DNA of 64,000 nucleotides from Anaerotignum propionicum DSM 1682. GTDB taxonomy: Bacteria > Bacillota > Clostridia > Lachnospirales > Anaerotignaceae. The stretch is from positions 558,001 through 622,000 of the forward strand of contig NZ_CP014223.1 of NCBI RefSeq assembly GCF_001561955.1. Direction: 5' to 3'. Below the pieces are notes generated by a model, which saw nothing but the letters and a program-made list of their open reading frames with translations, searched no databases and was not told where the DNA came from. Shown one piece after another: positions 36,021-43,937 of this stretch (position 1 is its first letter; every line of letters starts with the position of its first letter). A program made the position numbers and the translations under genes.

Positions 36021-36696
36021 ATTGTTTTCTTTTAGCTTATCAAACCTTATCTGCAGTTTTTTGCAAGAACTTCTAAGAAATTTATAAGTTTGAAAACTGT
36101 TTAAGAGTAACGTTTGAGAATTTCTATAAGGTTTTTAATAAATTTTTTTAATAAGTTTACTGGTAGCACTTTATAGTAACAGAAGAATCAGCTAGATTAT
36201 TATCCTTTGTGAAAAATTATGAATGACATACATATGATACGCAAATGACACAAAGAATCACGATGATTTTTAAGCCTACCTTTACTGTTTTCACATAACA
36301 ACCGCTTATATGTAAAAATTTTTTTCGGATTTCTGATATTTGCTTAAGTTTTCTATGTCGTTTACTTTTACTATTATTTTTTATTTCCGAAAGTTAATAC
36401 TCATAGGTTATTAAAATTCAAGTTAAAATCTTATAATATCCTCAGTGATAAACTAAGATTGAATGCTTAATAATTGAATTGTCTTACAGAAAGAATCAAA
36501 TGTTTTTTTCAATAGTTGTAATGAAAAATGAAGAAAAGTCATTTTTTTGTTAAAGTTATAAATAATAATAATTATTTAGAAATTTTCGACAATTTTTGCA
36601 GACAAAACGAATATAAATAATGCAATTTTTTGTATTAGCATGAACTTCAATGTAAAAAAATATAATGGAGGTAGTGATATTTTGCTATTTTTGTTA
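36021..36696 (+). other. AT-rich spacer between rpsI and the DUF819 gene
   Basis: About 680 bases without a visible gene. It is AT-rich with many T- and A-runs. The only regulatory signals found are at its right end (promoter and palindrome, listed next). Confidence 0.4.
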
Positions 36697-36725
36697 TTGA
36701 CAGGCACTGAAAAGGGTGGTATATT
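36697..36725 (+). promoter_or_regulatory. promoter of the DUF819/dipeptidase unit
   Basis: A consensus TTGACA is followed after 17 bases by TATATT. A 32-bp palindrome starts 12 bases downstream of the -10 element. Confidence 0.7.
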
Positions 36726-36736
36726 TTGAACAAAGA

Positions 36737-36768
36737 TTCAATATGTTGAATTAATTCAAAATATTGAA
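36737..36768. promoter_or_regulatory. 32-bp near-perfect palindrome (operator candidate)
   Basis: The element reads TTCAATAT, G, TTGAATT and then the inverted halves AATTCAA, A, ATATTGAA, with one mismatched pair. It lies just after the -10, where a bound dimer would block transcription. It is the most obvious control site of the DUF819/dipeptidase unit. Confidence 0.65.
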
Positions 36769-36864
36769 CGATTCATCATGAATCTGGCCTTGATTTCTGT
36801 GTTGCAGCAACGAAATATGGGCATTGGAATTTTACTCATTTATTTTTTTGAAGGAGGAGATATT

Positions 36865-38082
36865 ATGACGGGTACAACTTTAATTAGTGCTGACAATACG
36901 TGGGCACTTATGGCTATCACTTGTGGCTGGGTTGCGTTTTCCATTTACGCAGAACAGACATGGGCTTGGGCCTCCAAACTTTCCGGTGCAATTATTGCAC
37001 TGATTGGGGCATTGCTATTAACGAATCTGAACATTATCCCCACAAATGCACCTTGGTTTGATGATATTATTTGGGGCTATGTGGTTCCACTTGCGATACC
37101 GCTGTTGCTGCTGCAGTGTGATATTCGTAAGATTTGGAAGGAGTCGGGAAAGCTGCTGATTATTTTCCTGATTGGTTCGATTGGCACTACTTGTTCAGCT
37201 GTTTTGGCGTTCGGTTTACTGAAGAACTATGTTCCTGATGCAGCAGGTGTTGCTGCGATGATGACGGGCTCTTACATTGGTGGCGGTGTTAACTTTGCTA
37301 CGTTGGCTGGCTCCTTTGAAATTCCCGGCGAGACAGTTGCAGCAACAACAGTGGCAGATAACCTATTAATGGCTTGCTATTTCTTCGTACTAATTGCAAT
37401 TCCAAGTATTGGACTCTTCCGTAAGGCTTTTAAACATCCCCACTTAGATGAGGTGGAAAGTGTTGGTGTTGATGAAGCTGCAAAGACACAGGCGGCTGCT
37501 TACTGGGAAAGAAAACCTATCTCTTTAAGAGACATTGCCGTTGATTTTGCAATCAGTGCTATTATTGTTTGGGTTTCATTTTCTATTGCGAAGATTTTAG
37601 GCAATGTTATCCCCAAAAGTAATGAAGGACTAATTGTGTTAAATGCAATATTGAGTAATAAGTATTTGATTATGACAACAGTTGCAATGGCAGTTGCTAC
37701 CTTTGGCTCTAAGCATGTGGCGAAGACAGCAGGTGCTCAGGAAATCGGTACATACTTAATTTATTTGTTCTTATTTGTAATCGGTGTTCCTGCATCCATT
37801 AAGCAGATTCTTATCAATGCTCCTATGTTGTTTGTATTCTGCTTAATCATGGTTGTTGGTAATATGCTGTTCTGCTTTATCTTTGGTAAGTTGTTTAAGT
37901 TCAATTTGGAGGATATTATCCTTGCATCCAATGCAAACATTGGCGGCCCCACAACGGCAGCAGCCATGGCAATTTCCAAAGGTTGGGTTAAATTAGTAGG
38001 ACCTATCATGCTGGTTGGTACATTGGGGTATGTAATTGGCACATATTTTGGAACAATTATTGGTCAGTTGTTAGGCGCATAA
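36865..38082 (+). CDS. DUF819 family membrane protein
   Basis: This 405-residue protein belongs to the DUF819 family of integral membrane proteins, with about 10-11 hydrophobic segments. The family-typical MTGSYIGGGVNFATLA (about residues 131-146) and the later ASNANIGGPTTAAAMAISKGW (near 345) are two pseudo-symmetric, transporter-like repeats. No substrate is known for the family. The ATG at 36865 has AAGGAGGAG 8 bases before; the upstream longer frame is rejected. Its gene is followed after 39 bases by an M19 dipeptidase, so transport of a dipeptide or cell-wall peptide is a reasonable guess. Confidence 0.85.
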   Translation: MTGTTLISADNTWALMAITCGWVAFSIYAEQTWAWASKLSGAIIALIGALLLTNLNIIPTNAPWFDDIIWGYVVPLAIPLLLLQCDIRKIWKESGKLLIIFLIGSIGTTCSAVLAFGLLKNYVPDAAGVAAMMTGSYIGGGVNFATLAGSFEIPGETVAATTVADNLLMACYFFVLIAIPSIGLFRKAFKHPHLDEVESVGVDEAAKTQAAAYWERKPISLRDIAVDFAISAIIVWVSFSIAKILGNVIPKSNEGLIVLNAILSNKYLIMTTVAMAVATFGSKHVAKTAGAQEIGTYLIYLFLFVIGVPASIKQILINAPMLFVFCLIMVVGNMLFCFIFGKLFKFNLEDIILASNANIGGPTTAAAMAISKGWVKLVGPIMLVGTLGYVIGTYFGTIIGQLLGA

Positions 38083-38121
38083 GCATAAGAGATTTTTTGA
38101 AGAGACGAAAAGAGGAGTAAT

Positions 38122-39093
38122 ATGATATTTGACGGACATTCTGACATCTTTAGTGATGTCACCATCAAACGCCTGCTAGGCGAAACGCAGGTTATAAAAA
38201 ATCACCATTTAACAAGACTGCGTAAGGGCGGAGTTGAAGGAGGTTGCTTCGTCATCTGGATTGATCCACCTTTTGACAAAGAACCGTCGAGAAGGCTGGA
38301 GCAGATATTAAAGGCAACAAAGGATGAAATGGCAGAGTGTGAAGTTGCGGTTTTGGTTCATAATATGGCTGAAATCGAAGCGGCGCAAAAGGCAGGAAAG
38401 TTCTTCATCTTACTGGGAATGGAAGGTCTTTCCGGAATTGGGGAAGACTTGGATCAAATCCATATGCTTTATGATTTTGGTGTGCGTCATGCCATGTTGA
38501 CATGGAACGAGCAAAATCTATTGGCCACAGGGGTTCAAGGTGATCCCTCCAGAGGAGTTACTGAACTGGGGAAAAAAGCAGTTCGCATGTTACAGGAAAA
38601 ACATATGATTATGGATGTTTCTCATCTAAATGAGCGTTCCTTTTGGGATGTAGTGCATATTGCGGAAGGCCCCATTTTGGCATCCCATTCCAATGCAAAG
38701 GCACTGGCGCCTGCCGCAAGGAATCTGTCTGACGAACAACTTTTGGCAATACGAGATACAAAAGGTTTGGTTGGGTTAAATTCCTTCAATCTTTTTGTAA
38801 GTCAAAATTTGAACGAGCAAAATGTAGATAATTTAGTGAAGCATGCATCCTACATAGCGGATAAAATTGGTGTGGAGCACCTTGGTTTTGGCTTTGATTT
38901 CTTTGAATTTCTTTCATCAGAGTCAATGAAAAGCTATAGCGATCAGGAAACTTCCTATACTGTAGGCTTAGAGGATTGCGCTAGGATTCCCGATTTGCTT
39001 TTAAAAATGAAGGCGGCGGGTTTTACAGAAAAAGAGTTGGAGATGATTTCATATAGAAACTGGTTCAACTTAATACAAAAGGTTTTAGGATAA
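38122..39093 (+). CDS. M19 family dipeptidase (membrane dipeptidase-like)
   Basis: This 323-residue enzyme belongs to peptidase family M19, which cleaves dipeptides including those with a D-residue. Zinc ligands can be read: H6 and D8 in DGHSD, a Glu in LLGMEGLSG, His in DVSH and His in ASHSN. The conserved GFGFDFFEF contains the C-terminal catalytic Asp. There is no signal peptide, so it acts in the cytosol. GAGGAG lies before the ATG. It is second in the DUF819 unit and is followed by a large terminator hairpin; an uptake-and-hydrolysis pathway is inferred. Confidence 0.88.
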   Translation: MIFDGHSDIFSDVTIKRLLGETQVIKNHHLTRLRKGGVEGGCFVIWIDPPFDKEPSRRLEQILKATKDEMAECEVAVLVHNMAEIEAAQKAGKFFILLGMEGLSGIGEDLDQIHMLYDFGVRHAMLTWNEQNLLATGVQGDPSRGVTELGKKAVRMLQEKHMIMDVSHLNERSFWDVVHIAEGPILASHSNAKALAPAARNLSDEQLLAIRDTKGLVGLNSFNLFVSQNLNEQNVDNLVKHASYIADKIGVEHLGFGFDFFEFLSSESMKSYSDQETSYTVGLEDCARIPDLLLKMKAAGFTEKELEMISYRNWFNLIQKVLG

Positions 39094-39192
39094 GAAAGCA
39101 TTATAATACAGATGAAAAAAGGTTGTAAAATAACTCTGATAAAAAAAGAGATTTTATGGCGTAAAAGAACTTGAGATGGAAATTTAGAACTT

Positions 39193-39249
39193 GAACATGG
39201 AAAAAGACATGTCGTTCATAAGCGATATGTCTATTTTCATGTTTTTTTT
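39193..39249 (+). terminator. terminator of the DUF819/dipeptidase unit
   Basis: AACATG pairs with CATGTT outside and AGACATGTCG with CGATATGTCT inside, around TTCATAAG. A run of eight T follows. Confidence 0.8.
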
Positions 39250-39271
39250 GCTGTAGAAGTATATTGAAAAT

Positions 39272-39295
39272 AAAAAACGCTGCAATACGCAGCGT
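39272..39295 (-). terminator. terminator of the XRE-cupin regulator gene
   Basis: On the minus strand ACGCTGC, a 5-base loop, GCAGCGT and then TTTTT form a compact intrinsic terminator 12 bases after the stop codon. Confidence 0.85.
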
Positions 39296-39306
39296 GGTGT
39301 ATCTGT

Positions 39307-39858
39307 TTAAAAAAAAGGAGGAGTCATTGCCCAAATCGAAATACATTCTTCATCCGTGTTATTAATATATTTATGGGGTAAGGAACTGCTAAAATAAATG
39401 CTGTCACCTTCATATAGCACGTACTCGTTACCGTTTAAGTGGACGGTCAATGTACCTTTTAGTACATATCCACATTCTTCTCCTTCATGGCAAAGGGTCT
39501 CCTTTTCATAGGTACATCCTTTTTCCAAACGAACTTCTGTCATATCCAACAAATGCCCAGCACGAGTGGGAGACAATAGTTTATAAAAACTGTTATTGTG
39601 GTGGGTTACAATGATTTTATGATCTCCTCGACGGATGAGGATGCCATCTTCTTTTTCTTTATCTTCAAAAAAATAATTTATATTTGTATCCAATGCACTG
39701 GCCAAGCGCCAGAGGCTGACCACTGAAGGCACAACCAAATCACGCTCAATTTGGCTGATTAAGCCGGTACTTACTTCTGAAATTTTAGAAAGCTCGGCAA
39801 TGCTTAATTTTTTTTTATTCCGCAGTTCTTTAAGCCGTGAACCGATTTGAAAATCCAT
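39307..39858 (-). CDS. XRE-family regulator with cupin sensor domain
   Basis: This 183-residue protein combines an N-terminal XRE helix-turn-helix (about 6-61, IAELSKISEVSTGLISQIERDLVVPS) with a C-terminal cupin (about 105-175, EGEECGYVLKGTLTVHLNGNEYVLYEGDSIYFSSSLPH). Such regulators often control nearby amino-acid, polyamine or metabolite genes; cupin ligands are usually small molecules. It points convergently at the DUF819/dipeptidase unit, which makes it the prime candidate for binding the palindrome at 36737. GGAGG lies 8 bases before the ATG. No direct evidence links them. Confidence 0.88.
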   Translation of the reverse strand: MDFQIGSRLKELRNKKKLSIAELSKISEVSTGLISQIERDLVVPSVVSLWRLASALDTNINYFFEDKEKEDGILIRRGDHKIIVTHHNNSFYKLLSPTRAGHLLDMTEVRLEKGCTYEKETLCHEGEECGYVLKGTLTVHLNGNEYVLYEGDSIYFSSSLPHKYINNTDEECISIWAMTPPFF

Positions 39859-40284
39859 GTCGCGTTCCTCCTATATTTAAGGTATGAAAACCAGACCAAT
39901 TGCGCTGATAGTGTTTTATTTTAAACAAAATTGCAAATAGTATAATAAACCGAATACAATGGCTTACGAAACAAATGGCTTATGAAACAACACAAGTCCG
40001 TATTGTGTGATTTTATTTATTATACTACATTTTATCATCAATACATTCATGGAACAATGATTTTTTGAAAAAAGTAAATAATATGATAAGTAGATGCTTT
40101 TTTGGGGGGAGATTGCAAAATAAGGGGTTGTGTGCTATGATGTTTAAGGTATATTATAGGTGTTTAATAAACTTTTATAAGCTTGTTTTGTGGGAGTATT
40201 TTGACTCATAAGAAGTGTAGTTTCGGAGTTTATTATCAGTACATTTATAATCGGTAAAAAGTATTTTCAAAATTGGAGGATTTT
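39859..40284. other. 426-base divergent region between the XRE-cupin gene and yhbY
   Basis: It contains a 16-bp tandem repeat (39959-39990), a likely minus-strand -10 (TATACT near 39938) for the regulator, and a TATAAT (40246-40251) 34 bases before yhbY without a good -35. The rest is AT-rich and featureless. Confidence 0.45.
39959..39990. repeat. 16-bp tandem direct repeat upstream of the XRE-cupin gene
   Basis: ATGGCTTACGAAACAA is directly followed by ATGGCTTATGAAACAA, one base different. It lies around the expected -35 position of the regulator promoter, so it could be a binding site for autoregulation. Confidence 0.5.
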
Positions 40285-40584
40285 ATGTTGACAAGTAAGC
40301 AAAGAGCATATTTACGTTCTATGTCAAACGGAATAGATGCTATTTTTCAGGTAGGGAAGAACGGTGTGACACCTGAACTGAGAGATACGGTGCATAATGC
40401 GCTGGAAGCAAGAGAATTAATAAAAGTCAGCGTCCTGGATAATAATATGTTATCGGCTGCGGAAGCGGCAGAACTGCTTGGCAGCAGAACAGGGGCAGAC
40501 GTTGTTCAGGTGATTGGAAATAAATTTGTGTTATTTCGTCAATCAAAGACCAAGCCTGTGATAGAATTGCCAAAATCAAAATAA
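40285..40584 (+). CDS. yhbY: YhbY-family RNA-binding protein (CRM domain)
   Basis: This 99-residue protein is a CRM-domain RNA-binding protein associated with 50S assembly. MLTSKQRAYLRSMSNGIDAIFQVGKNGVTPEL and HNALEARELIKVSVLDN are typical, with the GxxG loop as GNK. The ATG at 40285 has GGAGG 6 bases before; the TTG at 40273 overlaps that site and is rejected. It opens a run of housekeeping genes ending in rsfS. Confidence 0.92.
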   Translation: MLTSKQRAYLRSMSNGIDAIFQVGKNGVTPELRDTVHNALEARELIKVSVLDNNMLSAAEAAELLGSRTGADVVQVIGNKFVLFRQSKTKPVIELPKSK

Positions 40585-40606
40585 TAATTACTTTGGAGAG
40601 GATGCC

Positions 40607-41737
40607 ATGGCTAACGTATTAGATTATCTCCTTTGGCGCGGAGATTTAACGTTGAAGCAATTCCCGTTTCAGGATGTGGATGGCTTTATTATAACATGCT
40701 TATCCTATCATTTTTTAACAGAGGTCTTAATGCAATACGATGCCCAGCCTGTATCTATTTGTGAATTGGCGCAAAGAGTCAAAGAGCTTCCTCAAGAAAA
40801 GCTTCATATTCGAGATCCTCAAGATGTTGTATTGCTACAGCTCATGGGGAAAAGCCCACGCTTTCAAAATATGGCGGTTTGCTTTTATGCAGACCATATT
40901 GATATAGAAAAGGAAGCGCAGTTCTCTGCTATTACGGTTCTTGTTGGGGATGGTACTTTTTTTGTTTCCTACAGAGGAACGGACTTATCTTTGATTGGCT
41001 GGAAAGAGGATTTTAATATGAGCTTTTTGGATCTCGTTCCTGCGCAGACAGCGGCGGCAGCTTATCTTTTGTATGTGGCTCAGCAGCTTTCGGGAGAGAT
41101 TCGTGTTGGAGGGCATTCAAAAGGTGGAAATTTAGCAGTTTTTGCCTCGGCAGTGAATCCTAAAGAAGTACAAGAACGAATTGTATGTATATATAACCAT
41201 GATGGGCCCGGCTTTCAGGAAGGGATGCTTCGTTTTCAAGGATATCGTGATATTCTTGAAAAATTGCATACCTTTGTTCCCCAATCCTCTATTATTGGAA
41301 TGCTGATGAATCATCAGGGAGAATATACTGTGGTGAAAAGCGCAGAGAAGGGCGTAATGCAGCACGATCCTTATTCCTGGGAAGTTATGGGGGCAGATTT
41401 CGTTCGGTTAGAGGCAGTTTCTGTGGAAAGCAAATTTTGGAATAGAACTCTAAAATGCTGGTTGAAAAGCTTAACCCCCCAGAAACGAGAAAAGTTTGTG
41501 GATGCATTGTTCGAATTGCTGTCTGCCACCCATACAGATGAACAAGGAGAGGTTGTTTTATCAACCAAAAATACGTTGCGAACATTGCAAACTTTAAAGG
41601 ATGAGGATGAGGAAACAAGAGACATTATCTTTGAGGGTCTGCATTTATTGTGGGTTGCTGCAAGAAAAACAGCGGGAGATTATGGATTGGCGTTGCAAAG
41701 GCTAGCTGAAGTCAAACTATTGGAGAAGAAAAGATAA
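40607..41737 (+). CDS. DUF2974 / Mbeg1-like alpha/beta-hydrolase protein
   Basis: This 376-residue protein is of the DUF2974 family, with a lipase-like alpha/beta-hydrolase core. The nucleophile elbow is GGHSKGG (about residues 169-175) and the first half has the family-typical FVSYRGTDLSLIGWKEDFNMSF. No signal peptide or membrane segment is evident, so it is probably cytosolic. Substrate is unknown. It lies between yhbY and the NadD-YqeK fusion; 12 bases separate it from the latter. Confidence 0.8.
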   Translation: MANVLDYLLWRGDLTLKQFPFQDVDGFIITCLSYHFLTEVLMQYDAQPVSICELAQRVKELPQEKLHIRDPQDVVLLQLMGKSPRFQNMAVCFYADHIDIEKEAQFSAITVLVGDGTFFVSYRGTDLSLIGWKEDFNMSFLDLVPAQTAAAAYLLYVAQQLSGEIRVGGHSKGGNLAVFASAVNPKEVQERIVCIYNHDGPGFQEGMLRFQGYRDILEKLHTFVPQSSIIGMLMNHQGEYTVVKSAEKGVMQHDPYSWEVMGADFVRLEAVSVESKFWNRTLKCWLKSLTPQKREKFVDALFELLSATHTDEQGEVVLSTKNTLRTLQTLKDEDEETRDIIFEGLHLLWVAARKTAGDYGLALQRLAEVKLLEKKR

Positions 41738-41749
41738 AGAGGCGTTTCT

Positions 41750-42982
41750 ATGCGAAGTGAAATAGCAAGTTTTAGGGAATGCAAAAGTATAGCCATTATG
41801 GGTGGTACCTTTGATCCCATTCATAATGGACATTTGGTGACGGCGGAGGCTGTGCGCCATCGTTTTAATGTGGACAAGGTCATTTTTATTCCTACCGGCA
41901 GACCGGCACACAAGGCAAAGCGTCAGATAACAGCAAATGAGCATCGTTATTTGATGACTGTATTAGCAACCATGCGCAATCAAAATTTTGAAGTGTCTCG
42001 CATTGAAATTGACCGACCCGGTATGACATATACTATTGATACCATTGAAGCATTGAAGCAAATGTGTCGACCTGATGTAAGGCTTTATTTTATTACAGGG
42101 GCAGATGCCATTCACCAAATCATGAACTGGAAGGAGCCGGAACGACTTTTATCGTTATGCGATTTTGTTGCGGTGACCAGACCGGGGTATGATAGAGAGC
42201 GTTTATATGGGGATATTCGGGAAATCAAAGAGAAATTTACCAGCCGAATCCATTTTATGGAAGTGCCTGCACTGGCAATTTCCTCCTCTGATATTAGAAA
42301 TCGGGAAAAAAGAGGGGAACCAATTAAATATTTATTGCCTCAGGCTGTGGAGGATTATATCCATAAATTCTGCCTGTATCAGGACAAAGAAAAGGATGAG
42401 GTGAAATTTATGCTGGATTTAGGGGTAATGCAGGAAAAATTGCAGTCTGCATTGTCAATTAAGAGATATATCCATACCATGGGTGTAGCCGATGAAGCGG
42501 AACGTCTGGCAGAAATTTACGGTACCCAAAGGGACAAGCAAAAGGCACGGGTTGCAGGCTTATTACACGATTGTGCCAAGGATTTTCCTCCGGAAATGAG
42601 AGAACGTTTTTGTAAGGAATATAAGGTGCCTGTGGATGAATATATGAAAAAGATACCTGATTTGATTCATCCTTTTTTAGGGGCGGAGGTAGCAAAAAGA
42701 GAGTATTTGGTTGCAGATGAAGAAATTTTGGGAGCAATTCGCTTTCATACTACAGGAAAAGCAAGCATGTCTTTACTGGAAAAGATTATCTATATTGCTG
42801 ACTATATTGAACCAAATCGGGAATCTTTTGATGGATTAGAGGAAGCTAGAAGGCTGGCATATCTGGACCTGAATATGGCTATGAAATATATTTTAGAAGA
42901 AACAATAAAATATGTAAAAACCAAGGGACGGGAAATACACCCTCTTTCGTTAGAAGCAATAGAATATTATAAGGATTGTTAA
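41750..42982 (+). CDS. nadD: fusion of nicotinate-nucleotide adenylyltransferase (NadD) and YqeK HD phosphohydrolase
   Basis: This 410-residue protein joins two enzymes. Residues about 1-205 are NadD: GGTFDPIHNGH (18-28, nucleotide-binding) and SSDIRNR (about 183-189), making deamido-NAD. Residues about 220-410 are a YqeK-type HD phosphohydrolase: RYIHTMGVADEAERLA, then LLHDCAKDFPPEMR (HD metal site) and the later ADYIEPNR. YqeK cleaves Ap4A symmetrically to two ADP. In most Firmicutes the two are separate neighbouring genes; here they form one frame. No break is seen at the junction. RBS is AAAGAGG before the ATG. It is followed after 11 bases by rsfS, the normal nadD-yqeK-rsfS order. Confidence 0.9.
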   Translation: MRSEIASFRECKSIAIMGGTFDPIHNGHLVTAEAVRHRFNVDKVIFIPTGRPAHKAKRQITANEHRYLMTVLATMRNQNFEVSRIEIDRPGMTYTIDTIEALKQMCRPDVRLYFITGADAIHQIMNWKEPERLLSLCDFVAVTRPGYDRERLYGDIREIKEKFTSRIHFMEVPALAISSSDIRNREKRGEPIKYLLPQAVEDYIHKFCLYQDKEKDEVKFMLDLGVMQEKLQSALSIKRYIHTMGVADEAERLAEIYGTQRDKQKARVAGLLHDCAKDFPPEMRERFCKEYKVPVDEYMKKIPDLIHPFLGAEVAKREYLVADEEILGAIRFHTTGKASMSLLEKIIYIADYIEPNRESFDGLEEARRLAYLDLNMAMKYILEETIKYVKTKGREIHPLSLEAIEYYKDC

Positions 42983-42993
42983 GGAGGAATAAC

Positions 42994-43329
42994 ATGGACG
43001 CAATGAAAGCTGCCAAGATTGCCCAAGAGGCATTGGAGGATAAATTAGGACAGGATATTCGAGTTTTGGATTTAAGAGGTTTATCCAATATTGCGGACTG
43101 CTTTGTAATAGCAAGCGGTAATAATGTAAATCATTTAAGAGGAATGGCAGATGAAATCGTGCGTAAGCTGACTCTGGAAGATGTAAAACTGCATCACTCC
43201 GAAGGATACAGCGGTGCTACATGGATTTTGCTGGATTTTGGCAACCTCTTGATTCATTTGTTTAATAAAGAACAAAGAGATTTTTATGGTTTGGATCATG
43301 TTTGGAGCGATGCAAAGGACGTAAAATAA
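42994..43329 (+). CDS. rsfS: ribosome silencing factor RsfS (Iojap/YbeB)
   Basis: This 111-residue protein binds L14 and keeps subunits apart when nutrients are low. VLDLRGLSNIADCFVIASGNN and WILLDFGNLLIHLFNKEQRDFYGLDHVW are diagnostic. The ATG at 42994 has AAGGAGG 8 bases before; the longer frame from 42976 is rejected. It lies at the end of the yhbY-DUF2974-nadD-yqeK group and ends at a terminator. Confidence 0.95.
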   Translation: MDAMKAAKIAQEALEDKLGQDIRVLDLRGLSNIADCFVIASGNNVNHLRGMADEIVRKLTLEDVKLHHSEGYSGATWILLDFGNLLIHLFNKEQRDFYGLDHVWSDAKDVK

Positions 43330-43353
43330 TCGTTGAGAAATGAAATAAACCAT

Positions 43354-43390
43354 AAAAAAGCGTTATCTAATAAATGGGTAACGCTTTTTT
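43354..43390 (+). terminator. terminator after rsfS
   Basis: AAAAAAGCGTTA and TAACGCTTTTTT form a perfect 12-bp stem with a 13-base loop. Confidence 0.92.
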
Positions 43391-43709
43391 GTTTTATTGA
43401 TATAAGATGAAGGCGAAGTGAAAAAATGGAATGGGAATCTTTTTGGCATAAAGGCATGCAAATGGCAGGAAAATAAGGTATTTTCTGCTCATTTATTAAA
43501 AACATTTGTACGTCTGCAATGGAATGTAAAAAAAACTATCAGTCGTTTTTTTCATGACCCATGTAATTACTCATATATTTTATGTAAGACTGTGTTTTTT
43601 TTTAATAATTATATCCAATAAAATTTTTTCAAGGGGCAAAGGGTGTAGTAAGAAATGTTTAGAATTTTATACTTTTTTTAATTATCCTTTTTTGCTCCTT
43701 TTTTCATCA
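43391..43709 (+). other. AT-rich spacer upstream of the glutamate synthase promoter
   Basis: About 320 bases with no recognisable gene. A 67-codon open frame (43418-43621) has no good ribosome-binding site and a composition of random AT-rich DNA, so it is not called. Confidence 0.4.
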
Positions 43710-43738
43710 TTGCAATGATGAAAAAAATGTATTATAAT
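43710..43738 (+). promoter_or_regulatory. promoter of the gltBD operon
   Basis: TTGCAA and TATAAT are separated by 17 bases. Transcription should start near 43745, only about 12 bases before a strong terminator. Confidence 0.7.
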
Positions 43739-43756
43739 TGTGCCCAAGATCAAAGG

Positions 43757-43802
43757 AGTTCTTAAACAGCGTAGTTCTGCGTGTTTAAGGACTTTTTTTT
43801 TT
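43757..43802 (+). terminator. intrinsic terminator just after the gltB promoter (attenuator candidate)
   Basis: AGTTCTTAAACA and TGTTTAAGGACT pair over 12 bp (one G-T) around a loop that itself holds short GC pairs, followed by ten T. It lies between the promoter and gltB, so it would stop most transcripts after about 55 bases unless read through. No open frame or known riboswitch sits in the short leader. Confidence 0.75.
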
Positions 43803-43937
43803 CTCCAAATTACAAATGGGGAAATTTTTTTTCCGAAAAATTAAGGGAATATGTGATAAACGTTTTTCGTTCCAAGAGACTGAGTGGAAAAACGTGGAGA
43901 ACAGCTACGAAGAAGAAGTTTGGAAAGGATGAGGAGT

